Below are positions 43,801 through 57,200 of a DNA stretch of 64,000 nt, in pieces. Position 1 is the first letter of the stretch. Every line of letters starts with the position of its first letter. The position numbers and the translations under genes were made by a program. The notes under the pieces are model-generated. The model searched no databases. It was not told the DNA's origin and worked only from the letters and a program-made list of their open reading frames with translations. Source of the DNA: Owenia fusiformis (Eukaryota; Annelida; Polychaeta; Sabellida; Oweniidae); the NCBI GenBank assembly GCA_903813345.2, contig CAIIXF020000010.1, positions 29,040,425 through 29,104,424 on the forward strand, read 5' to 3'.

Positions 43801-44500
43801 TTCATTTACAGAATGTTTCTTGTAGAAAATATTTATATTATGGGGATCATGCTAAATAAGGGAGACAATTTACTCTGCAGACAAGGTCATATCAGATAAT
43901 CTTGAGGAAGACTTCATCTTCTATTTTTATAAGATCTGAATTCAAAATGTTCCTCAGAAATATATGTATATAAATTTGGGAAAAAAGATGGCATACAAAG
44001 ATTACAATATCTTGTACAATTTGAGTGGGCTTTATTGAGTTATGATATATATCTTTTATTGACTCAATAACCATGTCATGTAAATGACATATCAGGCACT
44101 ACAGTGTACAAAAAACTACAAACTACAACTACATATTACAAAACTGCTTTACATCAGTTTCACATGTCAGGGTATGATAACAGAATATCAATGTGGTGTA
44201 TCCATAATACATAACTAACCGGACACTGAGAGTCTCTTGAAATCCCATGTTTGAAGTAAGCTTCACAAATCGTCACAACTTTAAAATATTTTTAATATAT
44301 TTATTTCATGTAATGCCTATTTTCTAACTTTATCTCAAAATTAACATGGCAATGTTTTCAATAATAATGAATTTGGACATTTCTGCATTATGGCGACGGC
44401 TTTGCAAATAAATGTTGTTCCTTTGAGGCGATTGTGTTCTTTAATGAGTTTTTGTCGCATAATTCACAAATTACCTTTCTTCAAAAATTACCTTTCTTGA
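40856..44500. other. 3' flank of SLC37 gene, repeat-rich, no gene seen
   Basis: It presumably includes the 3' UTR and polyadenylation sites, which I cannot fix. It contains a small MITE (41296-41404), a three-copy 18-bp repeat ACATGTCACCACAGA near 42170-42205, two direct segments around GGGAAATAAATA-AATGGAA (about 42318 and 42430), and the hairpin at 43364-43402. Short frames have no recognisable content. Confidence 0.45.
41296..41404. mobile_element. Small hairpin MITE with C/G-run loop
   Basis: TAGTCTACAAGACCTTGTGACCCC at the left pairs with GGGGGGTCACAGCATCTTTGAGCTAGACTA at the right. It interrupts a segment (ACTTACAGAGGTTCAGTTTACATTATAAACAT...) whose relatives near 41455 and 41685 lack it. 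TA lies at both borders. Confidence 0.6.
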
Positions 44501-45000
44501 NNNNNNNNNNNNNNNNNNNNNNNNNNNNNNNNNNNNNNNNNNNNNNNNNNNNNNNNNNNNNNNNNNNNNNNNNNNNNNNNNNNNNNNNNNNNNNNNNNNN
44601 NNNNNNNNNNNNNNNNNNNNNNNNNNNNNNNNNNNNNNNNNNNNNNNNNNNNNNNNNNNNNNNNNNNNNNNNNNNNNNNNNNNNNNNNNNNNNNNNNNNN
44701 NNNNNNNNNNNNNNNNNNNNNNNNNNNNNNNNNNNNNNNNNNNNNNNNNNNNNNNNNNNNNNNNNNNNNNNNNNNNNNNNNNNNNNNNNNNNNNNNNNNN
44801 NNNNNNNNNNNNNNNNNNNNNNNNNNNNNNNNNNNNNNNNNNNNNNNNNNNNNNNNNNNNNNNNNNNNNNNNNNNNNNNNNNNNNNNNNNNNNNNNNNNN
44901 NNNNNNNNNNNNNNNNNNNNNNNNNNNNNNNNNNNNNNNNNNNNNNNNNNNNNNNNNNNNNNNNNNNNNNNNNNNNNNNNNNNNNNNNNNNNNNNNNNNN
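44501..45000. other. Assembly gap (500 N)
   Basis: Exactly 500 N, probably a placeholder of unknown true size. The left edge is a short direct repeat (AAATTACCTTTCTT twice), the kind of sequence that stalls assembly. Exons could be hidden here. Confidence 0.98.
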
Positions 45001-48000
45001 TGAACTCCCCTCCCACCACATTCCAAATTTCGGTAAACGTTCCTCATTTTAAACTATCCAAATATAACTAAAGTCACATAAAATGCATACTTATGCAATG
45101 GCAAGAGCAATATTTGCTGGAATAGCTGATACATATCAATATTCCATCAACTCCACCCAGCATTATGAGGGTATGAATCATACCGCTTCATGCTATTGTT
45201 TTATTATAGATCTGGACTGATTAATACATGTACCTTCCTATCAATATACCTACCAATTATGATGAGAAAGCACATTGGGCTACATTTGAAAAATAAAACA
45301 ACCCCTCTAAATCATTATAGCAAATCATACTATACCAAGATGAACCATTCATTGATTATACTGAAGATTGAAAAGTTCAATTACAAAATAGAGATAAGAA
45401 AAGATTATTGATAATTGTAAAAGATCATTTTATTTCTCATTTTGTCATGAAGGCCCAGATAGAATTCAAATTTTTAGCTAAAAACTCTGGAGTCTTGACT
45501 TTGAATTGACCAGTGAATATAGTTTTAAGTGGTATATCAAAAGTCACTGTTAAAAAAACACAATCCAACATATGATTATGACTGTCTAAAATCTGTTGCG
45601 ATACCTTCTGTGGTTTTTTTAACACATCTTGTTCTACCACTTAAAATTATATTCAGGTACCAAAATGTACAGATATATTAAATAATTCAAGCTATATACT
45701 GGTATACACTCTAATATCACGTTCAATACTATCACATTAACGTACACATCACCTTATATCAAGGGACTTTTAAGGGGTTTTAAGTTTATGATGTATCATA
45801 AAACAATAGTAAAGTAATCTTTGAAAGAACTGATCTGATTGTTCACAATTTACAATCAGATTTTGTTATCTTAAAGTTAAGAAGTATGTGCAGGTTTCTT
45901 GGTAATCAACAGTATCTTCTGTTTAACATTCACAATAAACATTCATCAACTTATCAGACACTTATCTTGAACTTTACTAATACTTGAATTACTTAAAAAT
46001 CTAACTTTGTATAATCTGACTGTAAACTGACAGAGGGTTGTTCATGTCAATTTAACATTTTTTGTCCAAAATAATTTGTTTGGGAATGTCAACCCAAAGT
46101 TTATGTCCATACATTTTATGATATAAAGATCCAAATCTTCATGCTACTAGTGAAGAAATGATGTTTTTACTTCATAATCATCATGAAAAGAACAAAATCT
46201 AGTCTTATATCGTAATAACTAAAAATTGAAAAGTTTAAATCCCAATGGGTTTTAATAAGTCAGTTTATCATATTTGGTTCAAAAACTTTTTAAATATGAA
46301 ACAAGATCAATGGCAAAAATACAAGGGAGTAGATGCTCCATGCTTACAGAATAGATCAATATTGATGCTAATTTGTATATATATGTATTGTATATGCAAA
46401 ACATATAAAAACAATCAGAGTCTGTTAACATGCATCAATAAATCATGTGCATTCATTTGGGATTTCATCTGGTCTCAATAATATCATATTTGGCATCAAT
46501 CATGTTTAGAATGTCCAGTTTGATAACAATTTTTTACTTATCTTTTTCTTTAATGTTTGCTTAAAGTTTGATCAAAAACCTCTTTTTGGCATTTTTGTGA
46601 AATTAACATTAATGAAACATTAGTTGAGTTTTCTTTATCCATAGCTGTTGATCCATAGTGAATTCCTCTTTTTATTATTTGCATTTTAAACATGGTAATT
46701 ATTGTATTTTACTAAATGGCACCATCTGTTTCTGGAGAGTATGTTGCTGCTTTTTGTATTGTATTCAATTCTTTTGTCTTGCCCGTTGTTTTTTCTTTAT
46801 GTGGTATTGTTGCCATAATATGTTGAATTGTTTTGGTATAATAGGGTAATTTATAGAGATATTATATTGTTAATGATCCTGAATGATTCTTGTTTATATG
46901 ATACCCAAGGGAAAATAATATACTATAATCCTTTAACATGAGGGGCAACTCCCAACATGAAATATTAACCTGAATTATCAATATTCAAAATTCTATAATC
47001 ATGAGCAAGGCAAACAGATCACAATTTAAATCAGATCACTGGCTGAATAGCTTTTAAAAAGAATTATTGTAGATGAATGATGTTATAACTGTACTATGTA
47101 ATTGTGAAACCATGAATCACAATAAGCACTCACAAAACTTCCAAGGTATTTTCTACAAAAGAATTCCTCTCTTAATTCTGACATTTGATTTTATCTCCAA
47201 GCTAGATCAAGTCTGCAAGTTATTGTCACTCATAGTAATAATAATGGTATTATCAACTAAATATTACGTTCAACACCTCCAACAATTATTATTATTACTC
47301 AGTAAGTAATATTATATAATAATCACATGGTACAGGTGTCAAATCTCCATAACAACGCTGCTGCGTGATTCTGATCATCTTTGCAGCAATATTATATTTT
47401 GGAATCTAGCATAAATGGAGTCTGATGATATATTACTATTTATATGTCAATATGAAAGCAGCATGTTGCCTTATGACACTGCAGTTTACCATGTTGTATT
47501 TATGGACAAAGTATATTACAATTGACATTTTTTAATAAATCCTGACTTATACTATTGGTGAACCAAGGATAGGGTACATTTCTAGATTCATGATGTCCAA
47601 AATTGTAAGAAGAAATTATTTCTAAATAAAATTCTAAAAAAAATTTTTTTTCGTTTCTAAGATTGTAATAATGACACCACATTTATACCAAATATGATTT
47701 GCTGCAATTATATCAATAAACATTGACATAAACTGTCAGATGATCTACTTGGAAAAGGAAACATAACAGCCATTGAGTCACAAGAAATGCTATAAATCGT
47801 CTTGGTTGTTTCTGTTTCTATTTCAAAGTTGTAATCAAAAATCAAAAAGCAAAACATCCATTCATACATATCTATTGGAAATAAAAACTCTTTCTCATAA
47901 TCATCTTTTTAGTGAACAATCACCAGCATGAAATACTAGCTCTCAACATAAAACATGATTTTCCAATAACCTAGATATACCCACCCAATCTAACTAATAG

Positions 48001-50600
48001 TTCATATATCATGTATTAGACTTGTACTATTACTACCTTATAACTCCAGACTAATACATATAAGACATTAACTGCCCATTGCTTTGGTTACTGCTTATGT
48101 CATGCCTTCTATATTATAACCATGACCTATTATTATGCATTCTGATCTATTACTATAACCCATTGAAATTCATGTTCTGATTCATTAATAATTAATAAGA
48201 TATCTATCATATGTTCCCAAAGCTTATATATATCAAAATGCTTAATTTTCCCTAAAATTTATCATCTGGTATCAAAAGATACAAAATATTTTTTCATCTA
48301 TCTTGGGTGGTACATAACACATTACACTCTACAGTAAGCCAATGTTAGAATCAATACCCATAAAGGCAGGGTGACCTTTTATATTAATCGATATCAGGTA
48401 TACTTGTGATTGTTAACTAGCAACGGACCCCCAGCAGTCTTTGCACATGTCTTTTAACACATAGTAGAGTTTATCTTGACTAAATTTTGTATTTAATACA
48501 GAATGCTCAACAAATCGTGTTTATCCATTTGAAATCATGACCATATTAAGGCTTGTTTTCATGTTGAAAATCATTTTATACAACAATTGCTTGTAAGAAT
48601 ATTGATTTAAAAGATCCTTCAGTATTTTACATTCCTTTAATCAATAATTCAATTGTTAAACCTATATCTTAAATGCTGTTTTGTTTGTTGTATTTGTGAA
48701 AAATAAACTCAATGTAAAGGTGGCACCACTGTAAAGTCATTCAAAACTGATCTTTGACCTTGAACTTTTAATGTAAAGTAAGATATTTCTGCAGTCATGA
48801 TTCATATATTGCCATATATGGTTTATAGTCAGAGTATGATATACAATCATGACATACTTTATTTATCAAATAGCAAAGATAAAAAAGTGTTGAGTGTACA
48901 TACCTTTTGTTCTTTTTAAGAGGGGGTTCCCCTTCTTCTAAGAAGTTGATGATTGTGACTTCTTTGTATCTCTTGTTACTTCATCCACTTCTACGAAAAT
49001 GCAGATGTTGTATTTTGCAAAAAGTATTTCCTTATCAATCAGTCATGATTTTGTAATGATAATGATATTATAGAGCAGTTTCAATTTCCTTTTTCCTAAA
49101 ATCTGACAGAGTATTTACAGTCATATAGTATTTTAAATTATGGAATAAACTTATAGTTTTATATGTAGACATTTATATGACTTTAGTATTCTTAATACAT
49201 AAGCTACTACATGTGTGTCATAGCATGTGTTTAACATTTTAAAACTTTTTTCATCCAAAATTTAGAGGCTGTTTACTATTTTTTATATATTCATTAAGTG
49301 GGTTTATTTGGTTCAAATTCTAAAAAGAATCGGATCACTAAGCTTCTACTTTCCTTTGAATCTCAATCACTTGAGAATTAAGATATATTAAATGGTTCAC
49401 ATGTACAGGTTTTTATTCTGTACATTTTTATCCTAAGGTCAAAAAAGCTTATTTAGATTGTACCATAAATATTTCTCATAAATTCTCTATTACAGTATAT
49501 ATTTATTCAATATTTTTTTAATAACTGAATAGGTTGTGTGACTTAAATGCCGTATATATTACTGTACTGTATATATATTGATTCAAAGTTCCATGTATTT
49601 TATGTTCAGTATGTTTTTAGTATTTACGGGTACAAACACTTTTTGTAAAAAATTTAATGTCATTCATAGAAATAATTTTAATTCTGTCATTGAAAATATG
49701 AAAAACAAAACTATTTCAATTTTGCTATTCTAAACAATATTGAATAGTAAATCCAAGAAAATAAACCTTTTAAGCAAGTATCCAACCTTTTAGAAATTAG
49801 GAATCGATTTTAAGTGCATTTTTGATGTTACTCTTATTTGCTATTATTTATAGATTTTCTAGTTTTTGAGTGTTTTACCATGAAATGCCCGATTAATTTC
49901 CATAATTAATTATTTTAATGATAAGTGATTTTTAGAACTTATACTGTTTTGACCTTTTTGGTTTTTGACATAGTCATTTGATAAAAAGTAACATATATAT
50001 AGATCAATATAAGAGTTGTTTATACATTCACTAGAACCGCAAGTCTATGTCCAAAGTCCATTGATAAAACAATACTTAGATAACAGTAAAGTATACAATT
50101 TTTGCCTATAGGTGGCACCTAATCCTAGTCATGTATATACATTGTACATGGGCTGACATTAAGTTTCACATGAAATTTCATTTTGATTCTTGATAAGAGT
50201 GTCAAGCAAACTTTTTAAGTAGTATAAATGTTTAGATAAAATTATTTATGTGAATAGACTAGGTCAAGGTAGAACATTATCTCATGTTATATTAAGAAAA
50301 CCCCTTGAAATGAATTCAAAGTCCAAATATACAATTGTTTTTTTTGTATATGTATGTTTGTGCATGTTACAAAGTAACTCCATAACAACATGAATTTTGG
50401 CACATGTCCTAAATCAATTTCAATTTTAAATTTTGTTAATGCAAAATTGCTCTTCAAGTAATTATCTTATTTTCCTTATTTATACTTATTCATTGATTGG
50501 ACTCTAACTAAAATTATCTATTTGTCGTGACTTTGATATTAAAGTAGTAAGTATGCTTCCTTGTAGTTGAACAAATACAGGAATGATCAATCATTTTCAG
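45001..50600. other. AT-rich, no recognisable gene
   Basis: No exon with good borders and recognisable content was found. Short frames (for example 46658-46849, Cys/Phe-rich) look like chance. It may be an intron or upstream region of the gene whose last exon is at 50629-51095. Confidence 0.4.
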
Positions 50601-50628
50601 TTTGGTTTACTTCCTTGTCTGATTTTAG

Positions 50629-51095
50629 GGACAATACAACGTGATACAGATACTCCATCTATTGGGGAAAAGCAGAAATTACTGATATGTTCAAAAATTC
50701 CCCTAGATGGCACCACTGCATTGATCATACTCCTCATCTTAGTTTTGATTGGTTTGATTATAGCTACTGGCCTTGTACATAAAACAAATTTTACTGGATT
50801 AAAATGGTGGACAGTCTTATTTGTTTTAATAGTGATTGCTACTTTGGGTATATCGACAGCATGTGCAGTTTATGTTGCACTGCAATCAGCAGCATACGAA
50901 GCACTTTGTTGGGGAATGTTTTTCATATGTGTTCTCGTATGTTTGGTAATGTTGTCCCTAATAGCCCTGACTCTGATTGTCATTTTGAAACTACAACGAT
51001 CCGACACAAGAAATGGACATGATGAAAATGAAGACTCTAGACCCAAAGTGGGTTGTGATAATAACATTGAACTAGAAGAGAACTTAAGAATATAA
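50629..51095 (+). CDS. Terminal exon of an unknown three-helix membrane protein
   Basis: A strong acceptor (T-rich tract then GATTTTAG) precedes a frame of 154 codons to the stop. If no splicing occurs, an ATG at 50583 would begin the same frame. The protein has three hydrophobic segments: TALIILLILVLIGLIIATGLV, WWTVLFVLIVIATLGISTAC and a longer one from LCWGMFFICVLV to LIVIL, then a polar acidic tail. A short polar part with IPLDG precedes the first. The acceptor leaves phase 1, so at least one upstream exon is expected; none was found in 45-50.6 kb. I do not recognise the family. It could be the end of a larger multi-pass protein or of a small tetraspan-like protein. Confidence 0.5.
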
Positions 51096-51099
51096 TTAA

Positions 51100-53030
51100 T
51101 GATTAATAAAAGCTCATAAAAGACAAGTTGAAAAAACAATATTGGATGAATATCTATCTCTCTGTGTGTCCTTTCTTAGATATTGTGCTTCTATATATTA
51201 GTTCATCTTCTTTTGGAATTGTGGTACCACACATTTAAGTTTCACTTTTTATGTATGACAATGCAGTGTTTGTCAAACCCTCGGTAAGCATTGATATATT
51301 ACACTTATTGTTGTACTACTTCTATAAAATGTTGTTGGGAATTTTACTAGCATGGTTTGGTCTTTTGCTTTTTTAGGAGCAATCTTGTGAATCTTCTACC
51401 TTTGTAGGCATTCTTCTAGCTCATTATTTTGTTACCAAATTTTCAACATCATCTACTTCTTTAAAAATGCCCATCATTAATGGATCCTATCTTGTAAAAT
51501 TCATGACAGTCTGCAATTTTGACCATTGAACAAACTTGATACAAAGCTCCCCTGAAATGCAATGACTTGAGATGGTTGCTCATCTTGTAATGAAGCTACA
51601 TGACAAGGGCACATTTTAAAATATGCTTTTTCCCCTTAAGATTCCTAAGGGCAGTTAATTTACTACTCAATATAGCAATGTTTCAAGCACCTACATTTAC
51701 AGAAAAGAAGTTTTATAGCAAAGTCTATTAATGGAGCAAGTAACAGTTTATTCTGACTTTCCCTGTATCTTGAGGATCAGAAACAAGCACAGAGCCTGAT
51801 TTGTCGTAACTGAATATTGTAGTGTTAAAAATGTATATTATTTATTTATAGAAGAATGCAATGTGGATAATGGGAACTGTTGTATATCAATGCTTTCAAT
51901 GTGTCATAGCTTTTGTGTACAAATTGAACTGTTCTCTGTGCTTTTGATATAGTTTCAATTGAAATATGTGCCTTTCAATATTTCTTTCATGATTGCATGC
52001 TGGAAAATTTAATTCAATGTATGTTCTTAAAAGAACTTCAATCATTTAAAACTGGTTTGGGCATTCTATTGACAACCAATTGTTTTGTTATATGTCACAT
52101 ATAATTCTAATTCTAAGTACATGCATATATGTGAAAATACCTTTTTATAATACTAAGAAAAAATAAAGCAGTTCTAAGAAATAAATTTATATACTTCCTG
52201 TTTTATTTGATTTGTATGTTCATATGCTGCCATCTTTATACTAGGTTGGATATATAAATGAAACTTATATTTTTATATTATAAATCAGAAAGCTTCAGTA
52301 GAAGTTAAAATCTAATTTAATTCTAAGCCTTTTTGTTTAAGTTCTTAAAATGTTAAAAGAGAATGTACATTTATATGTTAGAGATATTTAATCACAAATG
52401 ACACCCACATGTCTCTCTTGAAATATGTGTTTTTCTCCCTATAAGCACATTTAAGACCAGGAAATATTTTTTCAAAATGTTTTTCTGGTTTGTTCAGGGA
52501 ATCTTTTAAAATAGACATTACACTGGGTCTTAAGTTAGCTAAAACTTCATTTTTCAAAAATGTACATTCCTTATGTTATGTGATAGGAGATTCCAAATTT
52601 TAAAAAATGCAATTGGTAATTTGTTTTAACCATTAACACAAGATACATCAGAAAGTTAACTGTTGAAATATGGTTCATCCCTAAAGACTCACCTTTTAGT
52701 TGGGTATTAATTTTATTTCCCAAATCTTCACATAAAATGAATTATACAATATAAGAAAGTAAAAGATAAATATTATTATCAAAAAATATTAATATTTTGT
52801 CATTATTGTTATATTATCAGTTGAAATTGGCAGTGATACAACAACAGGTATATGTTTATTTTATTCTTAAAATTTCTCTAGAAATTAGTTGACTTTAGCA
52901 AGTAAACATCAAGATATATGTGGATATACATGTTTCTCTATTCTGTACACAATTTTGCGTAGTTATTTTCTTTGCGTGATCTATCCTTGGATAGTTGTAT
53001 ATCTTCTTTAACTGGCACCATTGAGTCATG
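51100..53030. other. 3' flank, no further gene seen
   Basis: Probably the 3' UTR of the 50629 exon (AATAAA-like signals such as AATTAATGATTAATAAAAG at about 51096 and AAAAATAAAGCAG at about 52162) and intergenic AT-rich DNA. No repeat with clear ends. Confidence 0.4.
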
Positions 53031-53033
53031 ATA

Positions 53034-53467
53034 TACTGTAGATTGGGTTAATTTGGCGATACTTAATTTGGCGATTTTGCCATTTTTAGCATATTGGCGG
53101 CTATTTAATTTGGCGGATATGCAAAAAGAAAAAAAAAATTAACTCCACTGGCGATATTCACCACGTTTGTACATTTTTGTGAGATCATCCTTTACATTTT
53201 ATACCTCGATCTATGCTGCTACCATACTGCTTTTTTCCCTGAGTATTAATGAGTGACTGACCAGTTCTGAGCCAATTTATGAGAGACATTTTTTCATATT
53301 TTTGGAAAAAGCTAAACCGGAAGTGACCTAAATACACTGGACCAAATACCCTAGATAATTCCCGGGGATTCATTCTAAATTTTGGCGAAGATTAAAATTG
53401 GCGAATTTTTCATTTTCGCCAAATTCGCCAAATTAAAGCGGGCGCCAAATTAACCCAATCTACAGTA
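53034..53467. mobile_element. MITE with ATTTGGCG subterminal repeats, TA target duplication
   Basis: The left end CTGTAGATTGGGTTAATTTG (from 53036) and right end CAAATTAACCCAATCTACAG (to 53465) are exact inverted repeats, flanked by TA at 53034-53035 and 53466-53467. Subterminal TTAATTTGGCG motifs are repeated at both sides in opposite orientation. It has no coding capacity. TA duplication fits a Tc1/mariner-type mobiliser. Confidence 0.9.
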
Positions 53468-53469
53468 CT

Positions 53470-54225
53470 CACCTTAGAAAAAACGGTTTCTCCTTTATTA
53501 ATATATTGATCGGCTATACTATATCCTTGATATAGTATAATTACTTGCATAGTTTTCTATTTTACCATGTTTTGCATTGGGAGATAATTTCATATCACTT
53601 TAGTGTTACACCTGGTTGCATAAGCAGTAACATTTACTCAATCAAAATATTAATATCATCTACATTGTGTAAATTGATTGTATTCATTCATACTTCTGAT
53701 TTAAGTTCAAACACCATCATCAAGTCCAGGTAAATTGATAGATGTCGGTGTATCGATTTTTTTTAAATGAATGATGTTTTTACCCTCATAGACTCACAAA
53801 TCTGCAGTTTGACTTGACTCACTTAGAATAGCTCAAAGCACCAACACATTTTGAAAAATATTGATAATTTTTTATAAAGAATATCCAAACATCAAGTTGA
53901 CTATAAATTAAAGTTGTAAATAAAGGTAACATTAACCGGCTAATAAGAAATAACAGTATTCATAACATTATAGAAACAACATTTAACAAACATTCATAAT
54001 ATAGTTTAAAATATTTTACATTATGTATATTTGTAGTTAAGAAACAATATTGTAAATAATAGAATTTATTTCATATTAATTATTGCACATTTTAACTTGC
54101 ATGCTGCATGCTTTATACTTTTTTAGACTTAACTGCATGCTGAGTTCCTTAGAGATGATGAAGATGCCAACAAGTAGATGTGATGCCTTAACAACAACAT
54201 CCAGTGCCATCTATTTTCATTTCAG
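53470..54225. other. Upstream intron of the mucin-like gene, nothing clear seen
   Basis: AT-rich. It includes a short inverted pair around GGCTATACTATATCCTTGATATAGTATAATT near 53512-53542. The signal-peptide exon of the following gene must lie upstream but was not identified. Confidence 0.35.
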
Positions 54226-57200
54226 AAGGAAGTGACTCTACAAGTCTGATGCCCAGCTCTGTGTTCAATGTTGCTAGTTCTACATTTGTCGCTTCTACAG
54301 CTGCAACTCCTATGTCTGCTAGCTTCATGTCTGTTGTTGTAACACCATCTATTTTAACAACCTCAAGCGTTACATCACCTAGTGTAGCAATAATATCATC
54401 AGGAACATCACCAACATTGTTACCTGTGACATCGACAACAACAGCAAAATCCATGGAACTCTCTTTATCATTTTCTTCTTCTCTGTCCTTTTCATCTACC
54501 TCTTCTCTCAACTTGCAATCTTCTGAAACTGTGTCTTCAACATTTACTGTTGCTTCTTCTACAGCTGTTGTATCTTCATCTTCAACCTCTGGATTGCCTT
54601 TAACTTCACTAACATCTCCAGCCTTGACACTTTCGACAAATGCAATTACTGAAATCCCATCAACTCTATCAGTTCATTCACAAGAATCTACTCCTTTGCT
54701 AACCTTCCCAGTCTCTCCAAGTATTTTACTTTCAACAACACATGTGGTTCATGCTAATATGACTGACATTGTGTCTGAAATTTTACCAACAGTTACAGTT
54801 GAAAGTACTACCACGACTAAATCCACTCCTGGCGGTCCTGTACCTAGTCCAACAGGTTTGAAAATATGTATTACAAAATCAACATTTGAATCTGATGTTT
54901 TACTGAAATTTTATCACCAATATCTCTCAATGAGAAATTTGCTTCAAACCTTGGTGATTTGAAGAATTTGTCAAAAGCCTAAATGATGTCTAACTACTTT
55001 GTCAGACAACATCTTTCATTAAATTAATATCTTGCATTAAATCATAACACATTAGCATGATTTGTTTCCTTTATTCATTTAACATCAGATTCCAAGTGTT
55101 GTCTTGATGTCCACATGCTCACACATTAACACACACTATTCACTGATTGAATAATGGATACACGTAATGCCAGTCATGTTGAGACCTCAAAAGAGGGGTG
55201 AAGTGAATAAACATAAAATTTCAAGCCATAAATAAAGTAAAAAGTTTTTTACTTGGAGTTTTGCAGGTTCAACTTTACTGACACATTAAAAATTCATTTT
55301 GACATTATACAAGCTAAATGAGGTTGAGATATGTGACTGGTTTTACATTTAGGGATTTGGTAGATATACATATTGTTGTAAAGTGCCACAATTTACTAAC
55401 ACTGCACTTATCTAGTAGCAACTTAACTAAACACTTATAGCGGTTGACCATTTAATTTTGGGGACCAAACCTTTTTCTTCGTCTTATTCTAAAATAGAAA
55501 ATATGAGGTCCCTATGATCTGATGGTTCAACCATGATATGTGTGTAATTGATATCTGGAGTTCTCATTTCCTTCACACTTGAAAGATTGGCACATCCAAA
55601 TCCTTATTAGCCGCAATGTGCCCAAACTTTCCTGACCCAATACAGATGAATTAAAATCTATGTGTTTTTGTATAATTGAATGATAATTGTAATACTTGAT
55701 ATAGTTACTATCTGTCCTGTCTTCTTGAATCTTATAACTGACGGAATATATGTACAGGGTGGTCAAAAAACAGCAACCCTGCCACTATTTTCCTCATATC
55801 TTTGTCATTTTGGGAAATTACTCCCTGATATTTGGCACTTTGTACATCATTAAATTCCCTACCAGCCTACCATATATCATGATCATCTGACTGATAGTCA
55901 CAATGTTACAGCAAAGCATGCTTCAGTGGCCACTATTGTACTGTAGGCAAACCTGCACATGTTGTCCAAAATGTCCATACCTTAATTCTACCTGTTGGGA
56001 TATGCCCAAGATAGAGTCAAGGCTTAAAGTTTTCCGGATTTTCCGGCTAGTTCCGGTACTTTCAGACCGAAATTTGACCCCCGTGAGATCAGTGCAAATC
56101 CGGGTTGATATCAGAGGGGGGTATGGGTTGAAAACTTGAGGAAAAAATCGTTTAATTGCAGGCCCCAAAACAGCTGATCAGCTGATTCACGTGTGATTTG
56201 TTATTTAATAAATAGGTCAGTTTCATAAATTATGTGGAACACGAAGCAATCTTACCATCTTGTCTGCATTATTACGACGAGAACTATTGACTTCGATTCG
56301 CTAAAGCGAGTTACGAAGTGTTATCTTGAATTTGATTGGCTTAAAGATATGACTAATCTGACGAATCAACCAATGAACTTAACCGTTATGAACACCGGCG
56401 GGCTAGCGCTAAAGGGAAACTTTTTGAAATTTTTCTAATCTGTCTTATTTCTGCCAGATATCGATAAAATAAGGACACGATGTGAAGTCACAGAGAACAG
56501 AGATGTAAGGTATGTCATTAAGAATAAGACAGATCCAGCCCAGTTATCAAATTAAAAAAATACAAAAATGCAATAAACAGATGTAAAAAAATGTGAACAT
56601 TTTATTCAATGTACTTTCACCAGAAGGCTCTAGAAGCCACCAGAGGGCACCAATTTTCAAAATTTTCTTGGGGGGAGAACCCCCGCAAACCCCCCTAGGG
56701 CTCCGCACACGCCTTTCGCCCAGCGTTCGCATAGTTTCAGGTAAAAAATTTTCACAGACTTTAAGCCTTGTAGAGTTTACAACAATAATGATCTCAGTAC
56801 AATTTGAGATCATTCATGTCATTCAGACTATACCTGCTGGGAATGCAGTCGGGTCATTGACAACTTTTGCAGGTTTGCTTATAAGGTGATGATGGCCACA
56901 CCTGGAGCATGTTATTTAAAGTGATGTAACATTGTGCCTATCAGGCTGATGATAATTAGATATATTAGGATGGTAGGAAATATGTACAAAAAATTGAAAT
57001 AACAAAGATATGAAGAACAAAATGCAGGGTTTCCATTTTTACCACCCTACTTAACCATATAAGCATAGGCCAAATATATTCTCCTTCTGTTTTAAAATGT
57101 AAAGTGAAGTACATTTTTAATCTACTTTTTGTCACAATTATATACAGGGTGGTCAAAAAAAAATTGGAACATTTGATAATTAAACGCGAAACCTTTATTT

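Noticed and set aside
44434-45047. Long frames across 44.4-45.0 kb
   Set aside because: They consist of the N gap.
54188-54511. Minus-strand acidic frame opposite the mucin-like exon
   Set aside because: It is the antisense of Ser/Thr codons; the plus strand has splice sites and a following membrane exon in matching phase.
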